Shown: positions 36,910 to 45,378 of the stretch, piece by piece
Layout of the letters: each line of letters begins with the position of its first letter
Numbering within the stretch: position 1 is the first letter of the stretch
NCBI GenBank assembly: GCA_965200145.1
Contig: CBDATG010000002.1
Location: 1-64,000, forward strand
Direction: 5' to 3'
DNA: 64,000 nucleotides
Source of the DNA: CBDATG01 sp965200145
GTDB taxonomy: Bacteria > Chloroflexota > Dehalococcoidia > Lucifugimonadales > Lucifugimonadaceae
The notes under the pieces: model-generated
The model's database searches: none
What the model was told of the DNA's origin: nothing
The model's input: only the letters and a program-made list of their open reading frames with translations
Translations under genes and position numbers: made by a program

Positions 36910-36929
36910 TGAACTGCGCTGGCAGTTCA
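36910..36929. promoter_or_regulatory. Perfect 8+4+8 palindrome in a divergent spacer, candidate operator
   Basis: TGAACTGC, a GCTG centre and GCAGTTCA form a perfect inverted repeat in the 230-base spacer between the GldA-like gene (start 36860) and the cysteine desulfurase (start 37091). It lies just upstream of the proposed iscS promoter, where a dimeric regulator could bind. A hairpin in the leader of the ABC operon is the alternative. Confidence 0.4.
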
Positions 36930-36948
36930 CCAGCAACACGCCAAACAA

Positions 36949-36977
36949 TTGAGTCTATCAATCGGCGTAGCTATCGT
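36949..36977 (+). promoter_or_regulatory. Candidate sigma70 promoter of the cysteine desulfurase gene
   Basis: TTGAGT (36949-36954), a 17-base spacer and TATCGT (36972-36977), each four of six to consensus, about 110 bases before ATG 37091. Moderate match only. Confidence 0.35.
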
Positions 36978-37090
36978 CTCGGCGAGTTCATTCGGACACT
37001 TCTCCGTGAGCCGTTGCAGAGACAGGAGTGAGCGCGTTGCGAACTCAGATTGAACCTGGCCGTGCACAATTGGAATCAGGAGCTGACGCT

Positions 37091-38296
37091 ATGACCAATT
37101 TCACAGAGGATTCCGAGCGCATCGTCTACCTTGACCATGCGGCCACCACGCCGGTGCGTCCGGAGGTTCTGGAAGCGATGCTCCCATACTTCGGGGATTC
37201 GTTCGGTAACCCGTCTAGTCTTTACGCACTGGCTGGCGAGTCCAGGAACGGTATAGATGTGGCGCGCCGCCAGGTAGCGTCGTTGTTGAACTGTAGAACG
37301 TCAGAGGTGGTGTTCACTGGAGGTGGCACGGAAGCGGACAATCTGGCTATCAAGGGAGCACTGTCTGCGATGCAGGGCGGGCCATACGAAGTGGTAGTTT
37401 CTGAGGCTGAGCATCACGCCGTCATTCACGCGGCTGAGCAGCTTGAGGCGTCAGGGCATAAGGTCGTGTTCGCGCCAGTGGACCGTTACGGGATCGTGCA
37501 TCCCGCTGCCGTTGAAGCCCTGATCACAGAGAGAACCGCGCTGGTGAGCGTGATGTATGTCAACAATGAGCTAGGAGCGGTCTCCGATATCGCAGGCATA
37601 GTGTCGGCTGTGAGAGCGCGAGCGGCGGAGCTTGGCTCGGAGGTCTTGGTGCATACGGATGCGGTTCAGGCGGCTGGCAAATTGTCATGCGATGTCCGGA
37701 TGCTTGGCGTTGACCTGCTCTCGCTTGCTGGCCACAAAGTGCATGGGCCGAAGGGTGTAGGTGTACTTTACGTCCGCCGTGGCGTGCGGGTTGATCCAAT
37801 AATCGCGGGCGGCGGTCAAGAGCGACAGCGCAGGTCTGGCACCGAGAACGTGCCCGCAATTGTCGGCATCGGCAAGGCGATGGCTTTGGCGGAAGATGAG
37901 CGCGAGAATTTCTGCAAACATACCGAGAGGTTGCGGGATAGTTTCGTCGCCGGAGTGCAAGACGCTGTCCCAGAGGCGGTCATCAACCACCATCCAACTG
38001 ATAGCGTTCCGCACATCGCACACATCTCAGTTCCCGGACTTGAAGGCGAGCCGATGCTGCTGGGACTGGATTTCCAAGGCGTCTGTGCGTCGAGCGGCAG
38101 CGCTTGCAGCTCAGCATCCATCGAACCATCGCACGTACTGTTAGCAACCGGTATGGACCTGGAGATGGCAGCAGGAAGTCTGCGCTTCTCGTTCGGGAAG
38201 GACTCGACCGAAGAAGACGTCTCGCGGGCTGTCGTTGGTCTGTCATATGTTGTCGGTCAACTACGTGGCATGGCGTCGTCGCCTGCGTTCGCTTGA
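37091..38296 (+). CDS. Cysteine desulfurase (NifS/IscS family)
   Basis: PLP enzyme releasing sulfur from cysteine for Fe-S clusters or thiolation. From ATG 37091 it has 401 residues; AGGAG at 37078-37082, eight bases before, decides this start over an upstream GTG at 37028. Marks are YLDHAATTPVRPEVLEAM, GGTEADNLAIKGA, the PLP lysine in SLAGHKVHGPKGVG and the catalytic cysteine loop VCASSGSACSS. The short-loop GSACSS form fits the NifS/IscS class rather than SufS. No IscU or other Fe-S gene is adjacent. Confidence 0.92.
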   Translation: MTNFTEDSERIVYLDHAATTPVRPEVLEAMLPYFGDSFGNPSSLYALAGESRNGIDVARRQVASLLNCRTSEVVFTGGGTEADNLAIKGALSAMQGGPYEVVVSEAEHHAVIHAAEQLEASGHKVVFAPVDRYGIVHPAAVEALITERTALVSVMYVNNELGAVSDIAGIVSAVRARAAELGSEVLVHTDAVQAAGKLSCDVRMLGVDLLSLAGHKVHGPKGVGVLYVRRGVRVDPIIAGGGQERQRRSGTENVPAIVGIGKAMALAEDERENFCKHTERLRDSFVAGVQDAVPEAVINHHPTDSVPHIAHISVPGLEGEPMLLGLDFQGVCASSGSACSSASIEPSHVLLATGMDLEMAAGSLRFSFGKDSTEEDVSRAVVGLSYVVGQLRGMASSPAFA

Positions 38297-38393
38297 CCGC
38301 CATCACGCAGTGCGCACGGGGCCTGGTTCTGTGGCACTGATACCGAACCGTCGCCGCTGTTCATGCGAAATTAGAATGGTTTGAGCTCACGGT

Positions 38394-39341
38394 ATGCGGT
38401 TCTTGGGTACATTCCCCGTTTCATTCATGGTTAGCGCACAAGACAACGCAGTTTCGGCCTCTGCACGCAGTGCCGACATGGCATCCGACCGCGAAGAGGA
38501 CGCTGACATGATCCCAGCGGATGCTGTTAGGGCGCAGTATCCGAAACTTGCGGATGCCGCGCTAGAGTACGTGAAAGGCAACAGATACGATTACGGTCCG
38601 CGCCTCCGTGGTGTTGACATGGACTGGGAGATTACTGGTGGCAGCGAAGCGGGCGATGGGATCCTGCGTATCTTCATTGAGTACACGCCATTGAAGTCAT
38701 TCAGAGGTCGGTCGGGGTCCGAGTATGTTGATCTGGGACCTGACGGCACAGTAGTCGCGCGGCGTCAGCTCCGCGTGCCGAAAGAAAACCTGCCTTATGT
38801 CTTGATCGGGTTGGCAGCGGCGTCGGTCGTCGCTTTGATCGCGGTGCAGGTGCTGATCTGGTTCGAGCCGTTTGAAGGCGGGCCTGAGCTATATGTCTCG
38901 GGCAGGACGCTCTATCTGCGATCGGAGTTGCCCAAAGTGCAACGTCACATTGAGTACGACGCACCCATCTCGACGGGTGAGGTCGTCAGGTGGGCTATAT
39001 CTCCAACAGGGGATGGAACGGATCTGGTCGTCGTTGAGGTTACGCTGATTAACGCGACCTCTGGAGCGGTGCAGATGGTAGTAGACCGTGACGCGGCGGA
39101 GTTGAGAATCGCGGATAGCGTTGGTGTCAAGCCAGTTAACTTGCTCGAGCGCTCCTACTCTGTTGAGGTTGATCCGTCTTCGAGGTGGTACATACCAGAT
39201 TTCCGCGCCATGTGGGGCAGTTACACGCTCAACCGGAATGAGCAGCTGAGCGGTCACATGGTATTTGAGGCACCCACAGGCAGCGAGTTCTCCGAGTTCC
39301 GATGGGCTGCCGGTGACTCGCCCCGCGTTTCCTACCAATAA
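38394..39341 (+). CDS. Single-pass membrane protein of unknown function
   Basis: A 315-residue protein I do not recognise by name. About 125 residues precede one membrane helix (YVLIGLAAASVVALIAVQVLIW, split here as two overlapping 20-residue parts at most). The C-terminal part looks like an all-beta, immunoglobulin-like domain: VVVEVTLINATSGAVQMVVD and SGHMVFEAPTGSEFSEFRW recall DUF4352-type extracellular domains. The N-terminal part probably stays in the cytoplasm. The first ATG may be too early; another in-frame ATG follows 11 codons later. Confidence 0.6.
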   Translation: MRFLGTFPVSFMVSAQDNAVSASARSADMASDREEDADMIPADAVRAQYPKLADAALEYVKGNRYDYGPRLRGVDMDWEITGGSEAGDGILRIFIEYTPLKSFRGRSGSEYVDLGPDGTVVARRQLRVPKENLPYVLIGLAAASVVALIAVQVLIWFEPFEGGPELYVSGRTLYLRSELPKVQRHIEYDAPISTGEVVRWAISPTGDGTDLVVVEVTLINATSGAVQMVVDRDAAELRIADSVGVKPVNLLERSYSVEVDPSSRWYIPDFRAMWGSYTLNRNEQLSGHMVFEAPTGSEFSEFRWAAGDSPRVSYQ

Positions 39342-39342
39342 A

Positions 39343-39369
39343 TACTCAACCGCATCGATCGGTTGAGTA
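39343..39369 (+). terminator. Hairpin directly after the 38394 gene
   Basis: TACTCAACCG, a seven-base loop and CGGTTGAGTA form a perfect ten-base-pair stem starting two bases after the stop codon. No T-run follows, so it may be a weak terminator or an RNA 3' end stabiliser. Confidence 0.55.
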
Positions 39370-39461
39370 AACGCCCATGGGTCGGGTGAAACGGAGCCGT
39401 CACGCGATGTCCGCCCGGTTTCTTACGCAAGATCGCGGACGAATCGAAGCGTCATTGATTC

Positions 39462-41897
39462 GTGAATGCGACTAATCGCGATATCCTTAGCGACATGCCA
39501 GGCTCCAACTTCAATCCATCTGATCATCTACCTGACATGGGTCGTCCGGTGAGAAACCGTTCGATCCGGTCTGGCGCAGAGGTTCACCGAGATCCCTGGG
39601 GCGTACCGCACATCCGCTCCGACAACCTCTACGACCTGTTCTTCGCTCAAGGCTATGCGACGGCACAGGATAGGCTGTGGCAGATGGACCACGACCGGAT
39701 GGGCGGGCTTGGCAGGATCAGCGAATATTTGGGCGACTCTCTCGTTGAGCAAGATATGTTCATTCGCAGACGCGACTTCAGAAGGGTTGCGGTTGCTGAC
39801 AACGAGGTTTGCTCCGAAGATGCCAAGACGGCATTGAACGCTTACGCGGACGGCGTGAACGCGTTCATTGATGGCCCCGACCCGCTGCCATTTGAATACT
39901 CCCTCCTTGAAACCGAACCCGAGCGGTGGGAGCCTTGGCATTGCGTGGTTGTATACAAGTTGCGGAATTCAGCCGAAGGGAACTTCCAGAGCAAGTTATG
40001 GTTGGCGTTGCTCGCAGCTCGCATCGGTCCAGACAGAGTCGCGAAATTGGCGGAGGGATACCTGCCAGGTATGTTTCTAACCGTGCCACCTGGCGCGCAA
40101 TACGACGGTGCCACACAGGACGCAATCGAAGAATTGAAATCGGTGATCGATGTCGGTAAACCGGTGTGGGAAGCTGATTTCGGCTCGAACGGGTGGGCGA
40201 TATCGGGAGACCTCACAGATTCGGGTTTACCGATGGTTGGAGGCGATTCCCATCGAAGATTGGATTTTCCCAACGTCTACTACCAGACTCATCTGACGCA
40301 TCCCGATTTCGATGTGCTTGGTTACTCGATCCCCGGAGTGCCTCTGGTGATGCACTTTGCCCATAACCGCCAGGTTGCCTGGGGAATGACACATGGCGGT
40401 TGCGACACGCAAGACGCGTTCGTCGAAAAGCTGCGACCAAAAGACGACGGCGTGCAGTACCTGTTCAAGGATGAATGGTTGGATGCCGAGTCGTACGCAG
40501 AGGAAATCCGTTACTTTGACCCGGATGCACCCGACGGATACCGCGTAGTGACGATAGATGTAATCAGAACGCACCACGGACCGATCGTTAATGGAGTTTT
40601 GGAGTCTGGATTTGGGTTCGCTCTGGCTGACCCAGGTTCGCAGGATGGGACGCCGTGGGTGGATGCGGCGCTGTCCGCCATGCGTTGCCGAAACGCAGAC
40701 GAGTTTGAAGCGGCGTTGGAAGGATGGACTGACAGGGTCAATAACTATGTTTATGCCGATGTTCACGGCGAGTTCGGGTACTGCTTGAAAGGCAGGGTGC
40801 CGATGAGGACATTCGTCAACGCGTGGGGACCGGTTCCAGGTTGGACCGGCGAGCACGACTGGCAAGGGTTCATCCCGCCGCACCAGCTGCCGCGTTCCCG
40901 CAACCCTGAGACGGGTTGGGTTGTCTCGTGCAATCAACGGGTCGTCGGAGACGACTACCCATTTTGGTTGGCTGCATCATTCGGACCGGATTATCGTGCA
41001 CGACGGATCATCACCCATATACAGAGAGGCATCGACGAAGGCAGGAAGATCGGGGTAGCCGACATGCGTGAGTACCACGCCGACACCGTCAGCATACCAG
41101 CGCTTCAGTTCAAGCAATGGCTAGCAGACTGCTGGCAGGAGCTGACCGAGGCAGACTTCGCCGACGATCCAGAAGTGCTAGAGGCGATATGGATGCTACG
41201 AGAATGGGACGGTACCATGTCGTCGGGACCCGATCACGCAGTGTCCGACAACTCTGCTTTACTCTTCAGGCTGATATCCGATGTCATTGCGATATTTTCA
41301 CTTGGAAACCACTATGACGTAAGTGGCGTGGACGTCAAGAACGGCAAGGATTTGGCGGCATACGATCACTATCGCCGAAACGCGAAACCTGGATTCTTTG
41401 AGGCATTGGCTTCGGGCAGTTCTGATGATGGTTGGCGAGGGCTTCACATAGATCGAATAGCTAAGACGGCTCTTGAAACAGCGGTCCACAAGATTGAGGA
41501 TTTTGAGTCGCGTGGTTGGCCATTGGACTGGGAGGAACTGCACGCGAGCGGCCAGTCTCACCCGTTGTCGGATCGCTTCCCGGAATCAACTGAAACTCTC
41601 GATGTACAGGGGATCCCGGTCGCCGGTGACGAGGACGTGCCATTCGCTACGACCGGTGCGCCGTTCGGCAGTAGAGCGGCTATTTCCGGACCAGTGAACC
41701 GGTATCTGCACAACCCGGGCAACTGGTCCAAAGGCAAGTGGGTCGTGCCACTCGGCACATCGGGCAACCCCGGGAGTGAACACTTGACAGACCAGCAACA
41801 GATGTGGGCTGACGTTGAGTACATCCCGCAACTCTACGAATGGGACGAGATTCGGGCGAATTCGGAGTCGATGCAGGAGTTTCTGCCTGTTAGCTAG
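39462..41897 (+). CDS. Penicillin acylase family Ntn hydrolase
   Basis: An 811-residue amidase precursor that should cut itself to expose an N-terminal serine. The alpha part has VHRDPWGVPHIRSDNLYDLF, GYATAQDRLWQMDHDRMGGL and GRISEYLGDS. The nucleophile is Ser242 in DFGSNGWAISG, followed by the beta-chain block GGDSHRRLDFPNVYYQTHL and WGMTHGGCDTQD. Relatives hydrolyse penicillin, cephalosporin precursors or acyl-homoserine lactones; the substrate cannot be read here. No clear export signal is seen: the reading begins at GTG 39462 (or ATG 39495) with a polar stretch, unlike many periplasmic acylases. Confidence 0.9.
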   Translation: MNATNRDILSDMPGSNFNPSDHLPDMGRPVRNRSIRSGAEVHRDPWGVPHIRSDNLYDLFFAQGYATAQDRLWQMDHDRMGGLGRISEYLGDSLVEQDMFIRRRDFRRVAVADNEVCSEDAKTALNAYADGVNAFIDGPDPLPFEYSLLETEPERWEPWHCVVVYKLRNSAEGNFQSKLWLALLAARIGPDRVAKLAEGYLPGMFLTVPPGAQYDGATQDAIEELKSVIDVGKPVWEADFGSNGWAISGDLTDSGLPMVGGDSHRRLDFPNVYYQTHLTHPDFDVLGYSIPGVPLVMHFAHNRQVAWGMTHGGCDTQDAFVEKLRPKDDGVQYLFKDEWLDAESYAEEIRYFDPDAPDGYRVVTIDVIRTHHGPIVNGVLESGFGFALADPGSQDGTPWVDAALSAMRCRNADEFEAALEGWTDRVNNYVYADVHGEFGYCLKGRVPMRTFVNAWGPVPGWTGEHDWQGFIPPHQLPRSRNPETGWVVSCNQRVVGDDYPFWLAASFGPDYRARRIITHIQRGIDEGRKIGVADMREYHADTVSIPALQFKQWLADCWQELTEADFADDPEVLEAIWMLREWDGTMSSGPDHAVSDNSALLFRLISDVIAIFSLGNHYDVSGVDVKNGKDLAAYDHYRRNAKPGFFEALASGSSDDGWRGLHIDRIAKTALETAVHKIEDFESRGWPLDWEELHASGQSHPLSDRFPESTETLDVQGIPVAGDEDVPFATTGAPFGSRAAISGPVNRYLHNPGNWSKGKWVVPLGTSGNPGSEHLTDQQQMWADVEYIPQLYEWDEIRANSESMQEFLPVS

Positions 41898-42234
41898 AGG
41901 CGACCAGGGACATAGCGAGAGTTACCGTTCGGATAGGTTGCGATGCCTCGTGGAGCGGTGCCATTGCGGCCGAACCCGCCGGCAACTGTGGCGGCGTGTA
42001 CATCCGTGTTACGCAAATCGCCGATGATTCGGTTGTGTTGGCGTTGACTTCAAATGTAATGACGAATATCGTAATCACATCGTTTCAGTTGTAATGTGGT
42101 CGTTATATGACGTGAATCGCCTATAACTGCGATGGATAGTTGTTCATATCGTAGATACATTGGTAGTAATTGGAATCCGATGATCGTCATGACTACAGCA
42201 ATAACGTGATGAATACGTAACATTCAACGATGTA
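41898..42234. other. Gene-free spacer, partly AT-rich
   Basis: No credible gene. 42061-42240 contains 70 G/C in 180 bases by my count (39 percent), clearly lower than the surroundings, and repeats short words such as ATATCGTA twice. No T-run terminator, tRNA or DnaA-box cluster is visible. Confidence 0.5.
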
Positions 42235-42610
42235 TGACCCTTATCATTGATTCATGGCGGCGAATTGCGTTGCCACGGAACCTGAAGTAAAGGGTCAAAG
42301 ACAAGAGATGAGAAACACGTTGAACCAGGCCTTTGAGACGCTTGCGACGACGTTTGGCACGCGCTTGGTAGACGAGCGCGAACGCGCGCAGGCAGAGTTG
42401 CTCGGCGAGTTCGCACCGCGCCGATCGCTCTACAACTCACCAGGCGAGCGCGCTGACGCGGGAGTCAACTCCCGCTCGCGACTGTACTGGTAAACCAGTA
42501 GGCACCACGCAAGGTGCTGCGAATACTAGACCCGTGCTCTTGGGCGTTCTGTAAGCGGATGCCCAGGGGTGCGGGTCTTCCGCTTGGTGAGCATTTCAGT
42601 TCGAAGCGGA
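42235..42610. other. Cluster of inverted repeats, candidate structured RNA
   Basis: Stems seen: TGACCCTT/AAGGGTCA (42235-42242 with 42290-42297); GCGGGAG-TCAA-CTCCCGC (42458-42475); TACTGG-TAAA-CCAGTA (42485-42500); GCACC/GGTGC (42502-42517); a two-part stem AGACCCG/CGGGTCT (42528-42534 with 42572-42578) enclosing CTTGGGC/GCCCAGG (42539-42545 with 42561-42567). TCCGCTT (42579-42585) can pair with AAGCGGA at 42553-42559 or at 42604-42610, so two folds exclude each other. Strand is unknown. It lies between converging genes, which argues against a riboswitch for either neighbour. Confidence 0.35.
42254..42493 (+). CDS. Possible small hypothetical protein
   Basis: A 79-codon frame with a helical, charged middle (LNQAFETLATTFGTRLVDER) that I do not recognise. 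GC-rich third positions in the middle argue for coding. Against it, there is no ribosome site before ATG 42254 or the internal ATG 42309, and the 3' part overlaps two perfect hairpins (42458-42475 and 42485-42500). It could equally be part of a structured RNA. Confidence 0.25.
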   Translation: MAANCVATEPEVKGQRQEMRNTLNQAFETLATTFGTRLVDERERAQAELLGEFAPRRSLYNSPGERADAGVNSRSRLYW

Positions 42611-42632
42611 CAGCCGAAACATAGATGCCACC

Positions 42633-43793
42633 CTAGTGCCATTGCCTTTCGTCTTTGACTTGCCTGATGTTGCGTTTCGCCAGTTGAGCGTATGGCTTAG
42701 AGGCTAGGGCTATTTCGTCAACATCAACGCCTAGCCCCGAGCCCTTAGGTAACTCGATATAGCCGCCTTCTGGTTCTAGATAACCTCTGGTAACTTCCCT
42801 GGATGCGGCTTCGACACCGACCATGTACTCGTACATCAGGAAGTTGGGCATCCCGGCGGATGCTTGAACGGCGGCAGCACAACCGATGCCGGTCGAGTTC
42901 CAACCGTGTGGTGATATGGCGATATGGTGGGCCTGAGCCATTGCAGCGACCTTCGTAATCTCCCAAATTCCACCGGTGTTGCAGATATCTGGGTTGATGA
43001 TGTCAACGGCACGGGAGCTGCAGACATCGCGGAATTCATTCATCGTGTACATCGCTTCGCCGGTTACGACTGGGATCGTCGTATTCTCCTTGACTTCCTT
43101 GATCGCTGCAAGGTCGTCTGGCGGGCACGGTTCTTCAAACCAGTAAGGGGCGAGCGGTTCCAACCGTCTGGCGACTCTTATCGCGTTCATCGGAGCGAGC
43201 CGACGGTGCACTTCGATCAACAGGTCAACGCTCGGGCCGACGGCATCTCGGACAGCAGAAACTACTTGGACTGCTTCGTCCAGTGCTTCTTTCTCTGGAT
43301 ATTCACGCCACGGACCTGGGAACGGATCGAACTTCAAAGCCTTGAAGCCCCGTTCTTCGACCAATGCCGCTGCTGCTTCTCCGTACTCATCTGGTGACTG
43401 TGCACCGCCTGACCAACCGTTGGCATAGAGCTTCAGCCGCGGACGCACCGGTCCTCCCAGCAGGTCGTAAATCGGTCGTCCAAGCGATTTCCCTACGATA
43501 TCCCACAATGCAATCTCGATGCCGCTCACGGCGCAATGCAGGTCCATGCCTCCGCGCTTCGTGGCGAAGTCCTCGCGAATGACATGCATCAAATGGCGGA
43601 TATGGAACGGATCGCGCCCGTCTAGATATCGCGCCAGTTGATGTATGTGGGTCTCAACCTGCTTGTCGCGATCTGCCTGCGTGTAGGACTCTCCCCAGCC
43701 GGCAATGCCGCAATCTGTCGTTATTTTGACGTAGAGGAAGTTCTTGCCGCCACCTGGGTTCCAAAGATGCGTGGCAACGTCGCCGATCTTCAT
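42633..43793 (-). CDS. Mandelate racemase/muconate lactonizing family protein, galactonate dehydratase-like
   Basis: Enolase-superfamily enzyme, 386 residues. The N-terminal capping domain includes KITTDCGIAGWGESYTQ; the barrel has GIEIALWDIVGKSLGRPIYD, a metal-ligand strand LLIEVHRRLAP, then YWFEEPCPPDD, VTGEAMYT and the His-bearing SPHGWNSTG. The ligand pattern and the histidine after the last acid fit acid-sugar dehydratases such as galactonate dehydratase. The true sugar acid is unknown. It is transcribed toward the inverted-repeat cluster and divergently from the JAMM peptidase. Confidence 0.88.
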   Translation of the reverse strand: MKIGDVATHLWNPGGGKNFLYVKITTDCGIAGWGESYTQADRDKQVETHIHQLARYLDGRDPFHIRHLMHVIREDFATKRGGMDLHCAVSGIEIALWDIVGKSLGRPIYDLLGGPVRPRLKLYANGWSGGAQSPDEYGEAAAALVEERGFKALKFDPFPGPWREYPEKEALDEAVQVVSAVRDAVGPSVDLLIEVHRRLAPMNAIRVARRLEPLAPYWFEEPCPPDDLAAIKEVKENTTIPVVTGEAMYTMNEFRDVCSSRAVDIINPDICNTGGIWEITKVAAMAQAHHIAISPHGWNSTGIGCAAAVQASAGMPNFLMYEYMVGVEAASREVTRGYLEPEGGYIELPKGSGLGVDVDEIALASKPYAQLAKRNIRQVKDERQWH

Positions 43794-43868
43794 GATGTTC
43801 TTCCTAGCTGAGTGTGGTGATCATTGCGGCGAGTCTAATCGTTGTGTCTATCTATCATTGGAAGTGCA

Positions 43869-44306
43869 ATGACGTTCCGCATCACCAAGGCTCTGATCGC
43901 GCAAATGATCACTCATGCGCTGAAGTCTGACCCGAATGAGTGTTGCGGATTGCTCATAGGACGCGATGCAGCTGACCGGACGTACCCAATGCGGAACGTG
44001 CACCCGCGACCTGATAGGCGGTACGAGATGTCGCCGATTGAACTGATGACGGCGGAGCAGGACGCAGAGTCGCGCGGCGAACGCATCGTGGGGATCTACC
44101 ACTCGCATACTTTCACGCAGGCGTACCCCTCGCAGACTGACGCGAGCAATGCAGTTCAATCGGGTTGGACAGAACCGGTCTATGTGCTGATATCTCTAGC
44201 GGAGAAGACACGCCCCGTGGTGCGTGCGTTCCAGATTTCCGAAGATGGATCGATCGTGGAGCTGCCCATCGCAACTGATGGTGAAGCGTACGTCGAGGTA
44301 TCGTAG
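43869..44306 (+). CDS. JAMM (Mov34/MPN/PAD-1) metallopeptidase family protein
   Basis: A 145-residue zinc isopeptidase of the JAB/M67 family. The full motif is present: Glu24 in NECCGLLIG, then His78-x-His80-x7-Ser88-x2-Asp91 in YHSHTFTQAYPSQTD. Bacterial relatives such as Mec cut ubiquitin-like sulfur carriers or their cysteine adducts. No ubiquitin-like carrier, E1-like gene or cysteine synthase is adjacent, though a cysteine desulfurase lies 6 kb away. ATG 43869 is preferred to the in-frame TTG 43842, since the fold begins at MTFRITKALI. Confidence 0.85.
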   Translation: MTFRITKALIAQMITHALKSDPNECCGLLIGRDAADRTYPMRNVHPRPDRRYEMSPIELMTAEQDAESRGERIVGIYHSHTFTQAYPSQTDASNAVQSGWTEPVYVLISLAEKTRPVVRAFQISEDGSIVELPIATDGEAYVEVS

Positions 44307-44345
44307 ACCGTGTGACAAAGCGGGTCTATTCCCGGCCAGACGCGT

Positions 44346-45269
44346 CTATTCTTTAGCGATTTCCTCAAGTTGCTCCGCGAAGTGGGACTTCTGCAACTGC
44401 TCTTGCAACTCAAAGATTGATCCAGTTGCCTTCCGTTGCGGTATCGGCATTCGAACCGGAACATCTTCGAGGCGCGGCATGTTGGTCGCCTTTCCGCGCA
44501 ACACATCGTCGCACCAGCTGTCCCAGTCGGACACGCCGGAGAGCGGCCAAGCATCAGGAGCTTGATAACCCATCAGCAACAGTCTACGAGGACGGTTCGA
44601 GACATTCGGAGCCGACCCGTGCAGTGTTCGCACGTGATGAATCGAAACGCCACCAGCCTTTAGCATGATGGGAACTGCCTCCTTCATATTGAAGTCAGAT
44701 TCCTGCACAGCGCCGACGAAGTACCCATCCTCGTGGTGATCCCATGCCGGGCCCTTGTGCGAACCGGGGATGCACATCAAGCAACCGTTCTCGATCTCCA
44801 TATCGTCGAAGGTAAGCCCGATTTCCAAGATGTCATCGTTCGTTGCGGGATAGAAGCCCCAGTCGGTATGCCATTCGACCTGGGCGCCTCCGCCAGGCGC
44901 CTTCATGTTCAGCTTGGTGTGATGCAGCTTGATGTTTGACCCGATCAGCTGCTCGATGATGTCCAACAACCCCTGTTTCATCGAGGCAGCTTCGTAGACA
45001 GGGTGCAAAGCGTGCGGGTTTTTGATGCGCCGCAATTTCGGAGTCTCACTGCTATGTCCCGCCGCGAAGTCTAGGTCGAACATCTCGTTGTGATCTGTCA
45101 AATCGGCCGACTGTTGCACGTAATCCTCTGTAACGCGTCTAAGTTCATCAACCTCGTCCAGTGAGAACACGCCGTTGACACCGATGAACCCATCGCGGTG
45201 GTACTGCTCAACCTGCGAATCGGTGAGCCTGCTAGTCGTTTCGGTTGGGGAAGCGGTTGCCAGTGCCAT
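44346..45269 (-). CDS. Phytanoyl-CoA dioxygenase family protein
   Basis: Fe(II)/2-oxoglutarate-dependent oxygenase of 307 residues. Iron ligands are the His and Asp of VEWHTDWGFYP and the distal His in HHVRTLHGSAPN; the Arg in NRPRRLLLMGY should bind 2-oxoglutarate. An N-terminal QVEQYHRDGFIGVNGVFSLD segment is typical of PhyH. Substrates vary widely in this family. It converges with the JAMM gene and lies 109 bases downstream of the YcaQ-like gene. Confidence 0.9.
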   Translation of the reverse strand: MALATASPTETTSRLTDSQVEQYHRDGFIGVNGVFSLDEVDELRRVTEDYVQQSADLTDHNEMFDLDFAAGHSSETPKLRRIKNPHALHPVYEAASMKQGLLDIIEQLIGSNIKLHHTKLNMKAPGGGAQVEWHTDWGFYPATNDDILEIGLTFDDMEIENGCLMCIPGSHKGPAWDHHEDGYFVGAVQESDFNMKEAVPIMLKAGGVSIHHVRTLHGSAPNVSNRPRRLLLMGYQAPDAWPLSGVSDWDSWCDDVLRGKATNMPRLEDVPVRMPIPQRKATGSIFELQEQLQKSHFAEQLEEIAKE

Positions 45270-45378
45270 GACTGTAAGTTCCTGTTGGGAGTTGTAGAAC
45301 TACGGGCGCAGCGTTTCCTGCGACTGAGTTCCGGCTGATTGCGGATTTACGGGAATTATACGCGTTGATCGCAGGCTT

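Noticed and set aside
42528..42610. Possible tRNA or tmRNA end, because of GTTCGAAG near 42600
   Set aside because: The closing stem spans only 51 bases, there is no D-arm, anticodon arm or CCA end, and the T-loop-like sequence lacks a matching T-stem on either strand.
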